From positions 189,747,351-189,811,350 of the forward strand of contig NC_081553.1 in NCBI RefSeq assembly GCF_963082655.1: a stretch of 64,000 nucleotides of DNA, read 5' to 3'. The position numbers and the translations under genes were made by a program. Shown here piece after piece: positions 22,137 to 34,022 of the stretch. This DNA comes from Stomoxys calcitrans. Lineage: Eukaryota > Arthropoda > Insecta > Diptera > Muscidae. Within the stretch, counting starts at the first letter, position 1; each line of letters opens with the position of its first letter. The notes under the pieces are model-generated. The model saw only the letters and a list, made by a program, of their open reading frames with translations, had not been told where the DNA came from and did no database searches.

Positions 22137-22902
22137 TTGTCTCCGTTATACAAGACTTTAATTCAACCTTACACGCATTTGTTCAACATACCAGTAAAAA
22201 TCGTAAACATCCTTATTTTTTCTCCAATCCCTAGATTATTGGCATGCTAGAAAATTCAGTTTATATTATCCCCAAACCTCATTAGGGTTTTTTTTTTTTA
22301 TTTTTTTTTCCACACCACCTAAACCTCAATTTAGTGCTAATTTGTGTAGCGAACTTCACAGAAATTAACCGCAAAATATAAATTGCATCAAACTGTCTAA
22401 TAGCTGCCAAAACATTTAAAAATTAATCATAATTTTCGCTTAGCACTACTCCAGCAATGGTCCTGTGTATGTGAAAATGTGTACTCGAATACAAGTCAAG
22501 GGGAAAAAATCATAACTTTTTTTTTTCATTTTACTATTCACAATTTTAATGAGCTACATCATTTAGAATAATTATAGACAACACATTTTATATCCCAAAT
22601 GAATTTTAAATAAAGTGCTACGTTTTTTTGCCTGTTCTCAATTCAATTCTCACAAAATAGGGCTTATATGCTTTCAGGAATTATTTAAAACTAAAGTGCA
22701 TGGAAGTGACAGCAGTCAAACAGTTGTGTTGTAAAAAATAGCATAACCAGACATTTGGACAAAGTTCAATCCAAATATAAAACTATGACATAATTTCCTA
22801 TAGCAATGAAATTTTTGTTAAAATTGGCAAAAGAAAAAAAATTTTGGTAAAGTTTTCTATAGAAAAAAAAAATTCTCATAAAAAAATGTTCACGTTGTTG
22901 TT
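22137..22902. other. AT-rich unique stretch, no gene seen
   Basis: Contains T-rich runs and scattered stops. No repeat family of this window and no splice-bounded first exon for the calponin gene was recognised. Confidence 0.45.
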
Positions 22903-24016
22903 TTTGAATAAGGGAGGTAAGACTTTATTTATCTTCTATTGCGCTAAAGGAAGTCGTCTTTAAGAGCTCCGTTTACATTCAGATTTGTGGTTTACAACCT
23001 ACTCCAATTGGATTGGTATGTTAAGCACCATGATCCATTGGACAAATCTCGCTGACTAAGATTAATGGCGAACCTGAAATCGCGAACCGCTTTTTAGTTG
23101 TTCTCAGTTTAAAATTTCACCAATAGGAGTATATGTGCAAGCCTTATTGACCTTCTTTCTAGTATTCTCACGATCCATGCCGTTCCATAGGTTTTTCGTT
23201 GTCCTACTGGCCGTTTTACTGTTCCACAATGATACATGCGCGGTTTCTGCACAAATCCTCAACTCGGGCTGCGTCGCCCCCAAAGGTTTCGCATTCACCA
23301 AGTTCACTAGTGGTAGTTCTCTCGGCCTTGTGGGAGTGGGTTATTGTAGACCTTATGGTCTGTAGCCCCAATGGTCTGTTTAGTTCCAAACTTCGCATTT
23401 TATTATCGCCCGGTTCTTCGCCTGCTGAAGCATTTTATGATCAGGCAGTGGGAAAATATCTCAGTTCCTGGGTCCACAATGTAGACCTCCATGCCAAGCT
23501 TTGATCCATTCGTCTAACATGAACTTCCTAGCTAGTATTAGGAGGGTATAACCATAGCTGTAAAATGTTTCTGGTGTTCTCGCCAGGAATTCAACCATGG
23601 CGTCCAGCATCATGGGCAGACATGCTGAACTCTGTGTTTTTGCGAATATCCTCATAAACAAGCTGATACCAGTATTCTCTGGTTTCGCATTGAGATCCCT
23701 AGGTGTAGCCCAGTCTTATGCCATCTCTGAGACCCTTTCAACTCTTCTACATAGCTGAAGCCACGGATGTTCTAGTCTTGTTCATGGTATGTATTAAACG
23801 CTCCATAGTTTTGAGTAAATAGAAGAGAGAGAGTAAATACAAGTCCTCGGCGCCGGGTAGTCCATCTCATTCTGATTTAACTCCGGGTATTATCCATTTG
23901 GGTGGTTAACTCTTCAAGGTTTTCTTTACGATAGACTTGTCTTCTGTTTCTCTGGTCTAATTACTATGCCGGATAACAATGTCTTTCAATTTGCCACGGG
24001 GTTTTTAGTGAAACTT
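22903..24016. other. Unassigned sequence, possible old transposon debris
   Basis: Base composition is more balanced than the flanks, and several short open frames overlap on both strands between 23104 and 23661. None carries a motif I recognise. The minus strand contains frames broken by single stops, as expected of a decayed element or pseudogene. I could not decide between retrotransposon ORF1 debris and a host pseudogene. Confidence 0.3.
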
Positions 24017-26307
24017 ATTATACCCTCCGGGGTATACTTGTTACGTCATTCCGTTTGCAACACCTCAAATATTCGTCTAAGACCACATAAAGTATATATA
24101 TTCTTGATTGTCATGACATTTTAAGTCGATCTAGCCATGTCCGTCCGTCTGTCCGTCCATTCGTCTGTCCGTCCGTCCATCCGTCTGCCCGTCCGTCCGT
24201 CTGTCTGTCCGTCCGTCCGTCTGTCCCTCCGTCTGTCCGTCCGTCTGTCCGTCCGTCTGTCCGTCCGTCTGTCCCTCCGTCTGTCCGTCCGTCTGTCCGT
24301 CCATCTGTCCGTCCGTCTGTCCGTCCGTCTGTCCGTCCGTCCGTCCGTCCGTCCGTCCGTCTGTCTGTCCGTCCGTCCGTCCGTCCCTCCGTCTGTTCCT
24401 CCGTCTGTCCCTCCGTCTGTCCCTCCGTCTGTCCCTCCGTCTGTCCCTCCGTCTGTCCCTCCGTCCGTCTGTCCGTCCGTCTGTCCGTCCGTCTGTCCGT
24501 CCGTCTGTCCCTTCGTCTGTCCCTCCGTCTGTCCCTCCGTCCGTCTGTCCGTCCGTCTGTCCGTCCGTCTGTCCCTTCGTCTGTCCCTCCGTCTGTCCCT
24601 CCGTCTGTCCCACCGTCTGTCCCTCCGTCTGTCCCTCCGTCTGTCCCTCCGTCTGTTCCTCCGTCTGTCCCTCCGTCTATCCCTCCGTCTGTCCGTCCAT
24701 CTGCCCCTCCGTCTGTCCCTCCGTCTGTCCCTCCGTCTGTCCCTCCGTCTGTCCCTCCGTCTGTCCCTCCGTCTGTCCCTCCGTCTGTCCCTCCGTCTGT
24801 CCCTCCGTCTGTCCCTCCGTCTGTCCCTCCGTCTGTCCCTCCGTCTGTCCCTCCGTCTGTCCCTCCGTCTGTCCCTCCGTCTGTCCCTCCGTCTGTCCCT
24901 CCGTCTGTCCCTCCGTCTGTCCCTCCGTCTGTCCCTCCGTCTGTCCCTCCGTCTGTCCCTCCGTCTGTCCCTCCGTCTGTCCCTCCGTCTGTCCCTCCGT
25001 CTGTCCCTCCGTCTGTCCCTCCGTCCGTCCCTCCGTCTGTCCCTCCGTCTGTCCCTCCGTCTGTCCCTCCGTCTGTCCCTCCGTCTGTCCCTCCGTCTGT
25101 CCCTCCGTCTGTCCCTCCGTCTGTCCCTCCGTCTGTCCCTCCGTCTGTCCCTCCGTCTGTCCCTCCGTCCGTCCGTCTGTCTGTCGAAAGCACCCTAACT
25201 TTCGAAGGTGTAAAGCTAGCCGATTGAGATTTTGCACAAATACTTCTTATTAGTGTAGGTCAGTTAGGATTCTAAATGGGCCATATCGGTCCATGTTTTG
25301 ATATAGCTGTCATATAAACCGATCTTGGATTTTGCCTACATGAGCCACTAGAGGGTGCAATTTTTATTCGATTGGTTTGAAATTTTGCGCGACTTGTTTT
25401 GTAATGACTTTCAATAGCTGGGCCAAATGTGGTTCATATCCGTTCATAAACTGATATAGCTGCCAAAAAACCGATCTTTAATCTTGACTTCTTGAGCCAC
25501 TAAAGTTCGTAATTATTAACCGACTTGGCTGAAATTTTGCATGAGGTGATTTGTTATGACTTTCAATTACTGTGCCAAACGTGGTTTATATCGGTCTATA
25601 ACCATATATAGCTGCCATATAAACCAATCAGGGGTTTTGACTTCTTGAGCCACTAGAAGTCGCAATTTTTATCGGATTTGTCTGAAATTTCGCACGAAAT
25701 TTTGTGTTATGACAAGTGACAAGTATGGTTTAAATCGGTACATAACCTGATATAGCTGCCATTAAAACCGATCTTAAATCTTGACTTCTTGAGCCACTAG
25801 AGTTCGCATTTATTAACCGACTTGGCTGAAATTTTGCATGAGGTGATTTGTTATGACTTTCAATTACTGTGCCAAACGTGGTTTATATCGGCCCATAACC
25901 TGATATAGCTGCCATATAAACCGATCGGGGATCCTGACTTCTTGAGCCTTAAGAGATCGCAATTATTATCCGTTTTGGCTGAAATTTTGTACATGACCTT
26001 CAACATAGGTATCAAATATAGTCTGAATCGGTCTATAGCCTGATACAGCTCCCATATACCGATCTCTCCTTATTTCATTTCTTAAGCCCGTAAAGGGCGC
26101 AATTTTTATTCGAATTGGCTGAAATTTTACACAATGACTTCTACTATGGTCTCCAACATTTAGTTCATTTCAATAGCATAGCAATTTTTTTCTGTTATAC
26201 TTTGTTTGCCTAAAGTGAAATGCTGGGAAAAGAGCTCGACAGATGCGATCCATGGTGGAGGGTATATAAGGTTCGGCCCGGCCGAACTTAGCACGCTTTT
26301 ACTTGTT
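24017..26307 (+). repeat. HINE/DINE-like element, family A, full length with expanded GTCY tract
   Basis: The 5' end is ATTATACCCTCCGGGGTATA, TCATTCCGTTTGCAACACC and AAGTCGATCTAGCCATGT. A run of more than 1 kb follows, derived from (GTCY)n. Then come TCGAAAGCACCCTAACTTTC, about six central monomers, CATGGTGGAGGGTATATAAG, the perfect hairpin TTCGGCCCGGCCGAA, and GCACGCTTTTACTTGTT. It has no gene. Confidence 0.88.
24137..25187. repeat. (GTCY)n microsatellite grown into a 12-bp satellite
   Basis: The left part (24137-24370) is mainly irregular GTCC/GTCT tetramers. From about 24700 it becomes an almost perfect array of the 12-mer GTCCCTCCGTCT, roughly 40 copies, with rare variants. Because 12 is divisible by 3, all frames without a stop stay open, giving spurious open frames of more than 350 codons on both strands. 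It occupies the position of the short (GTCY)n run in every related element. Confidence 0.95.
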
Positions 26308-26916
26308 CATCTTGTGAACGTCATTAACACCATCGACCTGTTCATCGCAAAGTTTTTTGGACTTAGGTTACTTCACCCTGGTTACCCTATTGTTTTCTTT
26401 GAGCTGTGTGTAATACACATTCCAATAAACGACCTTTTTTTATGACCTGCTCTATTAAAAGTCCTTGGAAATCTTTCCCAATGTTGCGAATCTCCCCTTC
26501 ATACACCGTTTTTTTGGACTGATAATTGTTTTCCAAAAAATTTAATTTTGAAAAAATTTCCTTAGAAACTAAATTTTGTAAATAAAAATAATTGAAGTAT
26601 AAGAGTTTAAAAATCTCTATCTTACAATAATTTGAATCTTAGTGCTATTTTATTGCCCCCTACTGTAATCCCTTGCGTGGCCACTATAAAATTAACCCCT
26701 GAAACAATTGACCTGAAGCCTAAATAATGCGCACTCAACAAATAAACAATTTTTGATGAGATTATGCCGCATTAAAACCATAAATTATCTCATAGCTTTC
26801 ATGTAAGCATTACTCGGCCTCCCACATAAATTAAAACTATGTTACAACTGCAAGTTTAGTAATTTGTTTGATTTTAGAAAGGGAATCCTTAAGTGGAAAC
26901 CAAAAGCCATAAATAT
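26308..26916. other. Unique AT-rich stretch, no gene seen
   Basis: No repeat family of this window and no coding signal was recognised. It lies between a full-length family A element and a family C element. Confidence 0.45.
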
Positions 26917-27917
26917 AACCAGTAAGGAAAGGCTAAAGTCAGGCGGTGCCGACTAAATAATACCCTACACCTACCCTATAAACACAAAAGGGGGGGGGGG
27001 GGGGGGGGGGGATACATCAAATTCTGAACCAATTTTGATGGATCTCAGCGGATGTATTCAGATAGATTTTTAAAATTACTGTATCAAATTTCGACCAAAG
27101 CAAATATGTTCAAAATGTAATAACTACGGTTGACAAATGACAACAAATTATCCAAAATCTGACAAACAAATACATGGGAGCTATATCTATATCTGAACCG
27201 ATTTTGACCAAACTTTATGGATATTTTGGAAATCGTCGAGGAAAGCGTTGTACAAAATTTTGGGAAGATTGGTAAAAAAATGCGCTAGCAGTGGGTCTAG
27301 GAGTGAAAATCGGACGAACATATATATGGGAGTTATATCTAAATCTGAACAGATTACTGTGAAATTTACAAGTCATATCAAGAGTCATAAGAAAATCCTT
27401 CTTGCCGAATTTCGAGAGAATCGATTGACAAATGACCATTTTATTGCTATATTACTGCAAATCGGACGAACATATATATGGGAGCTATATCCAAATCAGA
27501 TCCGATTACTACCAGTAGTGTTGAGAGTCATAAGAAAATCCTTCCTACCAAATTTCGAGAGAATCGGTTAACAAATGACTATTTTATTGCATTATTACGG
27601 CAAATCGAACGAACATATATATGGAAGCTATATATAAATCTGAACCGATTTTTTCCAATTTCAAAAGGCTTCGTCTCTAGGCCGAAAAACCTGCCCATAC
27701 CAATTTTGCAGACCATCGGATGAAAATTGCGACCTGTATTTGGTACACAAATTAACATGGACAGACGGACAGACAGACGGACATAGCAAAATCGAATCAG
27801 AATCAGTGATTCTGAGTCGATCTGTATACTTACCAATGGGTCTATCTGTCTTCCTTTTGGGTGTTACAAACGAATGCTGTTATAATACCCTGTACCACAG
27901 TAGTGGTGTAGGGTATA
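26917..27917 (-). repeat. HINE/DINE-like element, family C, nearly full length
   Basis: The 3' end on the left is AACCAGTAAGGAAAGGC, with the imperfect hairpin around AGTCAGGCGGTGCCGACT. Central monomers follow with TATATGGGAGCTATATCTA and AAATTTCGAGAGAATCGG. The 5' end on the right has GACAGACGGACAGACAGACGG-type GTCY repeats (other strand) and CACAGTAGTGGTGTAGGGTA. A 22-G homopolymer at 26990-27011 interrupts the 3' part. Confidence 0.8.
26990..27011 (+). repeat. Homopolymer of 22 G
   Basis: Twenty-two consecutive G sit inside the family C element where the other copies have ordinary unique sequence. It could be a genuine slippage product or an assembly artefact. Confidence 0.9.
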
Positions 27918-28182
27918 AAAAGTATTTGTGCAAAATTTCAAGCGGCTAGCTTAACACTTTCGAAAGTTAGCGTGTTTTCGACAGTCAGACGGACGGACCG
28001 ACCGAGGGACGGACGGATGGATGGCCGCACAGATGGACGGACATGGCTTGATCGACCTGAAAACTACATGACGATCAAGAATATATGCTTTGCGGGGTCT
28101 CAGACGCTTATTTCGAGGTGTTACAAACAGAATGACGAATTTATAGTATACCCCCATCCTATGTTGTAGGGTATAAAAAGTA
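27918..28182 (-). repeat. HINE/DINE-like family A/B, solo 5' end
   Basis: Contains GTATTTGTGCAAAATTTCAA, AAAGTTAGCGTG, GACGGACGGACCGACC-type GTCY repeats, TGACGATCAAGAATATAT and TATACCCCCATCCTATG. The central monomers and the hairpin end are missing. It abuts the family C element exactly at its terminal GGTATAAAAA. Confidence 0.75.
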
Positions 28183-28296
28183 ATCGTCAACATTGAGTGT
28201 TTCAATTATTTGGTGAAATATGAAATTTACGATGAAATTAAACAGACTTTTCAGATGGTTGGTAAATATGTCCATTAAAATCCGTTGATATATTGC

Positions 28297-28490
28297 AAAT
28301 TTTGCCCATGAAGATTCCAGTAAGGAACAGAGGCAAACTTCTCACATATCAATGAGTGCAGTCCCATTCAAGCAGCATGAGGAGGGGAAAACCACCGGTG
28401 AACATTTTTTTCTGATGGTCTCGCCAGGATTCGCACCCAGGCGTTCTGCGTCATAGGCGTACATGCAAACCTCTGCGCTACGGTGATATA
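28297..28490 (-). mobile_element. tRNA-derived SINE, copy b (internally deleted)
   Basis: Minus strand: the head ACCGTAGCGCAGAGG (box A type) and GGGTGCGAATCCTGGCGAG (box B type) lead straight to GGTTTTCCCCTCCT and then the tail TCCTTACTGGAATCTTCATG. About 120 bp of the body, including the GCACGCCGTTCGG block, is deleted. Confidence 0.75.
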
Positions 28491-30135
28491 TATGAAAGTT
28501 ATATCTGAAGGGATTTTCATCAAAATTCCTATTTTTTTGCTTGGTATGAAAAATGATACCTGTATCATGATTGCACAAAAGGACAGACATATAAACACAA
28601 AGGAGAGTTGTTTCATCTCCTATGTGTCGATTAGGTTGTACATGAACAGTCTACCAAAAGTCCTTTGTCAACTTTCAACTAACCCAGCTTTTATTAAGCT
28701 GGGTTAGTTAAGTTTGGAAAGAGGGTGGAGATATTAATCCACAACATGCCACTATGGACATACACCTAAGCCAGTAATCGCCTTTTTGTGCATTTTAAAT
28801 CCTTAATAGCATTGAATTATTGCTGGGCAAAAAGAGGAAAGGGGCCTAACTGCCTTTCGTTATTGGCATGCCAATGACCAGTGAGCACTTTTGGTTGCCA
28901 AGAGTCATCGGTTATGACTTCTCAAAAACTTTGACGGTTGATTAGGCATTTTTTTGCAAAATTTGTTCCAATTATAAAAAAAAAATTATTACAATTCCAT
29001 AGAATTCTTATGAAAATTTATGAAAATCTGGCTGCCTTTTCACAAAGTCGTTACTAAATGGCATCCTTTGTTCAACCTGCTGGCATACTTGTTCACATAA
29101 TTCTCTAAATGCTACTTAAAATTTCTCGGTATTTCTTTTCCCCCACCTTTTTTTTCAACAGACCTTCACCCGTTTAAAAGTGAAAACGAAAGTTGGTATA
29201 CCTAACTGGTATACAAATTATATTGAAAATCCCATTCTGATTTTTATGATGCCAATTTAATCTAAACAAATAAGCAAAACTGAAAAATTTGCATATTTGT
29301 TGCTGATGCAAATTGTCAGATTTGTTGGTTGCATGAAATGGAACTTTATGACAGGGTCAGCTAGCTAAGCAGAAATGTTTTTGTTTAGCATTTAAAATGC
29401 AGTTTAGACCATTGTCAGTGGCAAAACTCAAACATTTGGCTAACTGGCTGGATGGCTAGCTGTTGGGTTCGCTGTCCGTCTGTCCGTTTGTCTGTTTGCC
29501 TGTCTTCTGCTGGATTGTTGCTGTTTCGCTTCGTTTCGGTCTTCTGGCATTTGGCCAATTGGCTTAATTAAATTGAACAGATTTTGTAGTTGAAACTGAA
29601 AGAAAGAGCAAAACAAAGGCAAAAAGCACAATGAAATGCCAACATGAAAACATTTCGCTGTCATGGCAGCGCGCGCACAACCTCAGGCAAATAATGTGCG
29701 AAAAGAAATGTTTTCGTGAATTAGGCTAACGCTAAGTAAATAATTCCAGTATACTACAGTGCAAAAAACAACTACACTACAATGGACCGAATAAAATTTC
29801 AATTATTTATTCTGATTTTATTTGCCTCCGCTTGTTTGTTGTGTTTTATTGTAGTGTGGCTGGTGCTACAGATGCTGCTGCTGCTACTGCTACTTTGTTT
29901 GAAAATTCTCGTTTTTTTTTGCGTTTGGCTAACATTCAATGTCATTGGGCAAATTTTAATTATCTTTCTATTTACTGATCTTTAAGTATTTGCTTATATT
30001 TATTTACTTATTTAATATGTTGAAAAACAAAAATCTTTGAACATTTTCTTTGGAGGTCAATGTTGAAGATGAAAAATCTCTTTTAAAGCAGAAAAATGAA
30101 AATCCTAGGATGTTAAGGTAGGTATACTGCTAATG
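28491..30135. other. Unique stretch, no gene seen
   Basis: AT-rich sequence without recognised repeats apart from two short items: a perfect hairpin at 28677-28709, and an orphan GTCY-like run near 29472-29503 (CTGTCCGTCTGTCCGTTTGT) without surrounding element sequence. A 67-codon frame at 29782-29985 is almost wholly hydrophobic because of T-rich and CTG repeats and is not convincing. Confidence 0.45.
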
Positions 30136-30440
30136 CAAATTGGCCGAGGAACATTCTGTTAAGGAACAGGGGCAACCAACTCACATATCAATGAGTGTTA
30201 TTCGATCCCAGTTTAAGCTTAATGATGAGGAGCCTCCTTTTTATAGCCGAGACCGAGCTGCGTGCCGCAAAGCGACACCTATTTGTTGAGAAGTTTTAAC
30301 ATGGGTGATGCAAGACCTAACAAATGTTACCAGCAGAAGGAGGACATAACCACTACTGAAAATATTTTCTCGCCTGGATTCGATCCCAGGAGTTCAGCGC
30401 AATAGACGAACATGCTAACGTCTATGTCATGACACCTATA
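30136..30440 (-). mobile_element. tRNA-derived SINE, copy c
   Basis: Minus strand copy with a recognisable box B region (GGGATCGAATCCAGG), GCCGAGACCGAGCTGCGTGC (complementary reading of the GCACGCCGTTCGG block) and the tail GTTCCTTAACAGAATGTTCC. The head is eroded. It is more divergent than copy a. Confidence 0.7.
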
Positions 30441-30627
30441 TGATATTCGTTTTATTGATAGCTCATTATATGTTTAAAAACCACAAAAGGGATTTGCTTC
30501 TGAGTTTATTTAAAAAGAAAATTATTCGTAAAGGAGTTAAGGCGTTGTTCTTGGCTGGAAATACACAACCGGCTATTGTTAGCGAACTCAAATACCTCAA
30601 AGTGAACAAAACAATTATGTATCCCAC

Positions 30628-30649
30628 AAAAAAAAAAAAAAAAAAAAAA
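30628..30649 (+). repeat. Homopolymer of 22 A at the end of a family A element
   Basis: The poly(A) run replaces the usual GTAAAAGCGTGCTAAG of the element terminus, immediately before TTTGGCCGGGCCGAA. Confidence 0.85.
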
Positions 30650-32300
30650 TTTGGCCGGGCCGAATCTTATATACCCTCCACCATGGATCGCATTTGTCGA
30701 GTTCTTTTCCCGGCATCCCTTCTTAGGCAAAACAGGATATAAGAAAAGATTTGCTCTGCTATTAGAGCGATATCAACATATGGTCCAGTTTGGACCACAA
30801 CTAAATTAAAATTAATAAATTAAAATGTTGGAGACCTGTGTAATATGTCAGTCAATTCGAATAAGAATTGCGCCCTTTGGGGGCTCAAGAAGTAAAATAG
30901 AGAGATCGATTGATATGGGAGCTGTATCGGGCTATAGACCGATTCAGACCATAATAAATACGAATGTTGATGGTCATGAGAGAATCCGTCGTACAAAATT
31001 TCAGGCAAATCGGATAATAATTGCGACCTCTACAGGCTCAAGAAGTCAATACGTCGTGAAAAAATTCAACACGCCATGCCAAAATTCATTCAAATCGGAT
31101 AAGAATTGCACCCCCTATAGGCTCAAGAAGTCAAGACCCAAGATCGGTTTATATGGCAGCTATAACAGGTTATGGACCGATTTGAACCATACTTGGCACA
31201 GTTGTTGGCTATCATGACAAAACACGTCGTGCGAAACTTTATTCCAAATCGTATGTGAATTGCGCCCTCTAGAGGCTCAAGAAGTCAAGACCCAAGATCG
31301 GTTTATATGGCATCTATATGAGGTCATCATCCTAGTTGAATTATACTTGGCACAGTTGTTGGATATTAAAACAAAATACTTCGTGCAAAAATTCATTCCA
31401 ATGAGATAAGAATTGCGCCCTCTAGAGGCTCAAGAAATCAAGACCCAAGATCGGTTTATATGACAGCTATAGCAGATTATGAACCGATTTGAATCGTACT
31501 TGACACTGATGTTGGAAGTGACACCAAAACACTACGTGCAAAATCGGACGAGAATTGCGCCCTCTAGAGGCTAAAGAAGTCAAGATTCAAGATCGGTTTA
31601 TATGGTAGCTATATTAGGTTATTGACCGATTTGAACCTCACTTAGCACAGTTCTTAGATATCGTAGCAAAACTTGTCGTGCAAAGTTTCATTCCAATCGG
31701 ATAAGAATTGCGCCCTATAGAGGTTCAAGAAGTCAAGACCCAAGATCGGTTTATATGGCAGCTATAACAGGTTATGAACCGATTTGAACCATACTTGGCA
31801 CAGTTGTTGGATATCATAACAAAACACGTCGTGCAAAAATTCATTCCAATCGGATAAGAAATGCGCCCTCTAGAGGCCCAAGAAGTCAAGACCCAAAATC
31901 GGTTTATATGGCAGCTATATCAGGTCATCATCCGATTTGACCATACTTGGCACAGTTGTTGGATATCATAACAAAACACGTTGTGCAAAATTTCATTCCA
32001 ATCAGATAAGAATTGCGCCCTCTAGAGGCTCAAGAAGTCAAGACCCAAGATCGGTTTATATGGCAGCTATATCAGGTTATGAACCGATTTTAACCTTACT
32101 TAGCACAGTTGTTGGATATCATAACAAAACACGTCGTGCAAAATTTCATTCCAATCGGATAAGAATTGCGCCCTCTAGAGGCCCAAGAAGTCAAGACCCA
32201 AGATCGGTTTAAATGACAGCTATATCAGGTTATGGACGGATTTGAACCATATTTGGCACAGTTGTTGGATATCATAGCTAAACACGTTGTGCAAATTTTC
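30650..32300 (-). repeat. HINE/DINE-like element, family A, 3' end and long central array
   Basis: Hairpin TTTGGCCGGGCCGAA then TATATACCCTCCACCATGG. About ten central monomers follow. Those between 31700 and 32250 are very regular at 152-153 bp (GATCGGTTTATATGGCAGCT at 31744, 31897, 32049 and 32202). The 5' end with its GTCY run is missing. Confidence 0.83.
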
Positions 32301-32307
32301 ATTTGAA

Positions 32308-32447
32308 TCGGCATATAGATATAGTGTATTGAGTCCGTAGACCGATATGCAGATTTAGGGTCTTAAGCTTATAACCGGCGCATTTATTACCCGATTTTGC
32401 TAAAACTCAGAACAGTGAGTTTTAATAGGCCCTACAATATCCGAACC
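32308..32447 (+). repeat. Fragment of a B2 monomer
   Basis: GACCGATATGCAGATTTAGG, GCGCATTTATTACCCGATTT and ACAGTGAGTTTTAATAGGCC match a single B2 monomer in plus orientation, joined to the end of the family A array. Confidence 0.6.
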
Positions 32448-32479
32448 AGTAGTATAGTGAAGGGCAGTAGATAAGAGGA

Positions 32480-33640
32480 CTTGTATTAGGGGGTTCAAGA
32501 AGGTCCAGAGACTGGCCTGCGTCGGAATCACAGGGGTATTGAAATCTGCACCGCAGGCAGGTCTTGGCGCCACCAAGTTCGGAATTAGGCTGGGGGAGCT
32601 CGGTATGTTGAGGGAGGACAGGTGCGATCACAATTCCATTATGAATGCAATTGATGCTGAAGTTAGATTGAGAAGAATCTTCGACTATCTAGCACCGGTA
32701 CCGATCGAGATTAGGACATTTAGGATTCGTTTTTACCGGGAGGGCAAATGCTGTGTTTGAGAGGGATGAGACCTCGATCATCACTGATGGCTCCAAGACG
32801 GAGTCATGTACCGCATTGGGGCTCTACTTATACGAACTCAACATCGATTTGTCTCTGAGACTTTCGGACGGATGTACGGTTTTTCAGGTAGAGGTCTGTG
32901 CCATATCAGTAACCGCAAGAGAAATTCTAGTAAGGGATCTACCGCCCTTTAAGTTCAGGTTTTATGTGGATAGTATGGCGGCGCTCAGGCCCTGGTGTGG
33001 AGGACGCTGGGGTCGAGGTGTGTGGCGAATTGTTCGGAGTTCCTGAATAGGCTCAGGATTCACGATGTGACGCTCATATGGATTCCCGGACATGACGGGA
33101 TTCCAGAGAATGAAAGGGCGGGCTAAAGCGCCAGGAGGGGTACGTCTTGACTACGTACGTCCTGCCTACATGTGATCTGTCAAGTTACTGAACACAATAG
33201 ATGAGATGGCCAGAATGGGGTTGATGGTGAGATGGGACTCAGCGGGTGGTTACCAGACCGCTAAGGCTCTTTGGCCTGTCATCGAATGGAGGAGAACGAA
33301 GAGTTGCTGGCGTTCGATAAAAGGTCGCTGAGCACATTGATAGGGGACATGACCGGACATTGTGCCATAGACCGTATGCAGCGCCCATGGTTATACCGCA
33401 CAATGACTTCTGTAGGAGTTGTTGTGATGGAGATGGAGAAGGAGACTATCAAACATTTGCTCTATTCGTGTCCGGATCTGTAGGCATTCCCATTCATATA
33501 GAAGTCTATATAACTTCTATTGTCAGTGACATTGTAGTTTTAATCGGTTCTCTCAGGTACAGTCCTTTTTATAAAAAATGGGCTCAGGCAGTGTGTAATC
33601 CACACTGCCTGGAACATCGAACATTATATCAAGGATAACA
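32480..33640 (+). pseudogene. Non-LTR retrotransposon ORF2 fragment (RT C terminus, RNase H, cysteine block)
   Basis: Plus-strand blocks in order: RLACVGITGVLKSAPQAGLG (the end of the RT), ITDGSKTESCTALGLYLYE (first RNase H aspartate), FQVEVCAISVTAREI (glutamate block), FRFYVDSMAAL (second aspartate), VTLIWIPGHDGIPENERA, then GDMTGHCAIDRM and IKHLLYSCPDL. At least one stop (near 33124) and several frameshifts break it. It belongs to the same superfamily as 10150-10800 but the sequence differs, so it is a second lineage. Confidence 0.82.
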
Positions 33641-33739
33641 CAGTGCTCATAGCCGCCATATGACCAAAGAGAAAGCTCCATTGGAGTCCCACGGCAGTGG
33701 TCCCAGCAATTTGTCTAGGCACAATGGCCAGGACATTAG
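33641..33739 (+). other. Possible 3' untranslated end of the retrotransposon fragment
   Basis: About 100 bp of non-coding sequence continues in the retrotransposon direction up to the SINE at 33740. No poly(A) tail is seen. Confidence 0.3.
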
Positions 33740-34022
33740 ATGAAAATTTTGCCCATGAACATTGCACTTAGGAATAGGGGCAAATTTCTAACATATCAAT
33801 GAGTGCAGTGTGATTGGAATTTGAGCTCAACGATGAGGGGCCTCCTTTTTATAGCCGAATCCGAACGGCGTGCCCTAGTGCGATATCTCTTTGGAGAGAA
33901 GTTTTACATGGCATAGTACCTCATGTATGTTGCCAGCATTAGAATGAGAATACCACCGATGACAATTTTTTCTGATGGTCTCGCCAGGGTTCGAATCCTG
34001 GCGTTCAGAGTCATAGGTGACC
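33740..34022 (-). mobile_element. tRNA-derived SINE, copy d (head lost)
   Basis: Minus strand copy with CGCCAGGATTCGAACCCTGG (box B region) but without the box A head, which is replaced by reverse-transcriptase sequence of another element at 34023. The body is well preserved: GCACGCCGTTCGGATTCGGC, TATAAAAAGGAGGCCCC and the tail CTAAGTGCAATGTTCATGGG. Confidence 0.78.

Noticed and set aside
24111..25198. Open frames of more than 350 codons on both strands (Thr-Asp-Gly-Gly or Leu-Ser-Leu-Arg repeats)
   Set aside because: They arise only because a stop-free 12-bp repeat is divisible by three. There is no start context, domain or conservation.
29782..29985. Hydrophobic 67-codon frame as a membrane peptide
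   Set aside because: It is produced by T-rich and CTG-type simple repeats. There is nothing else to support it.
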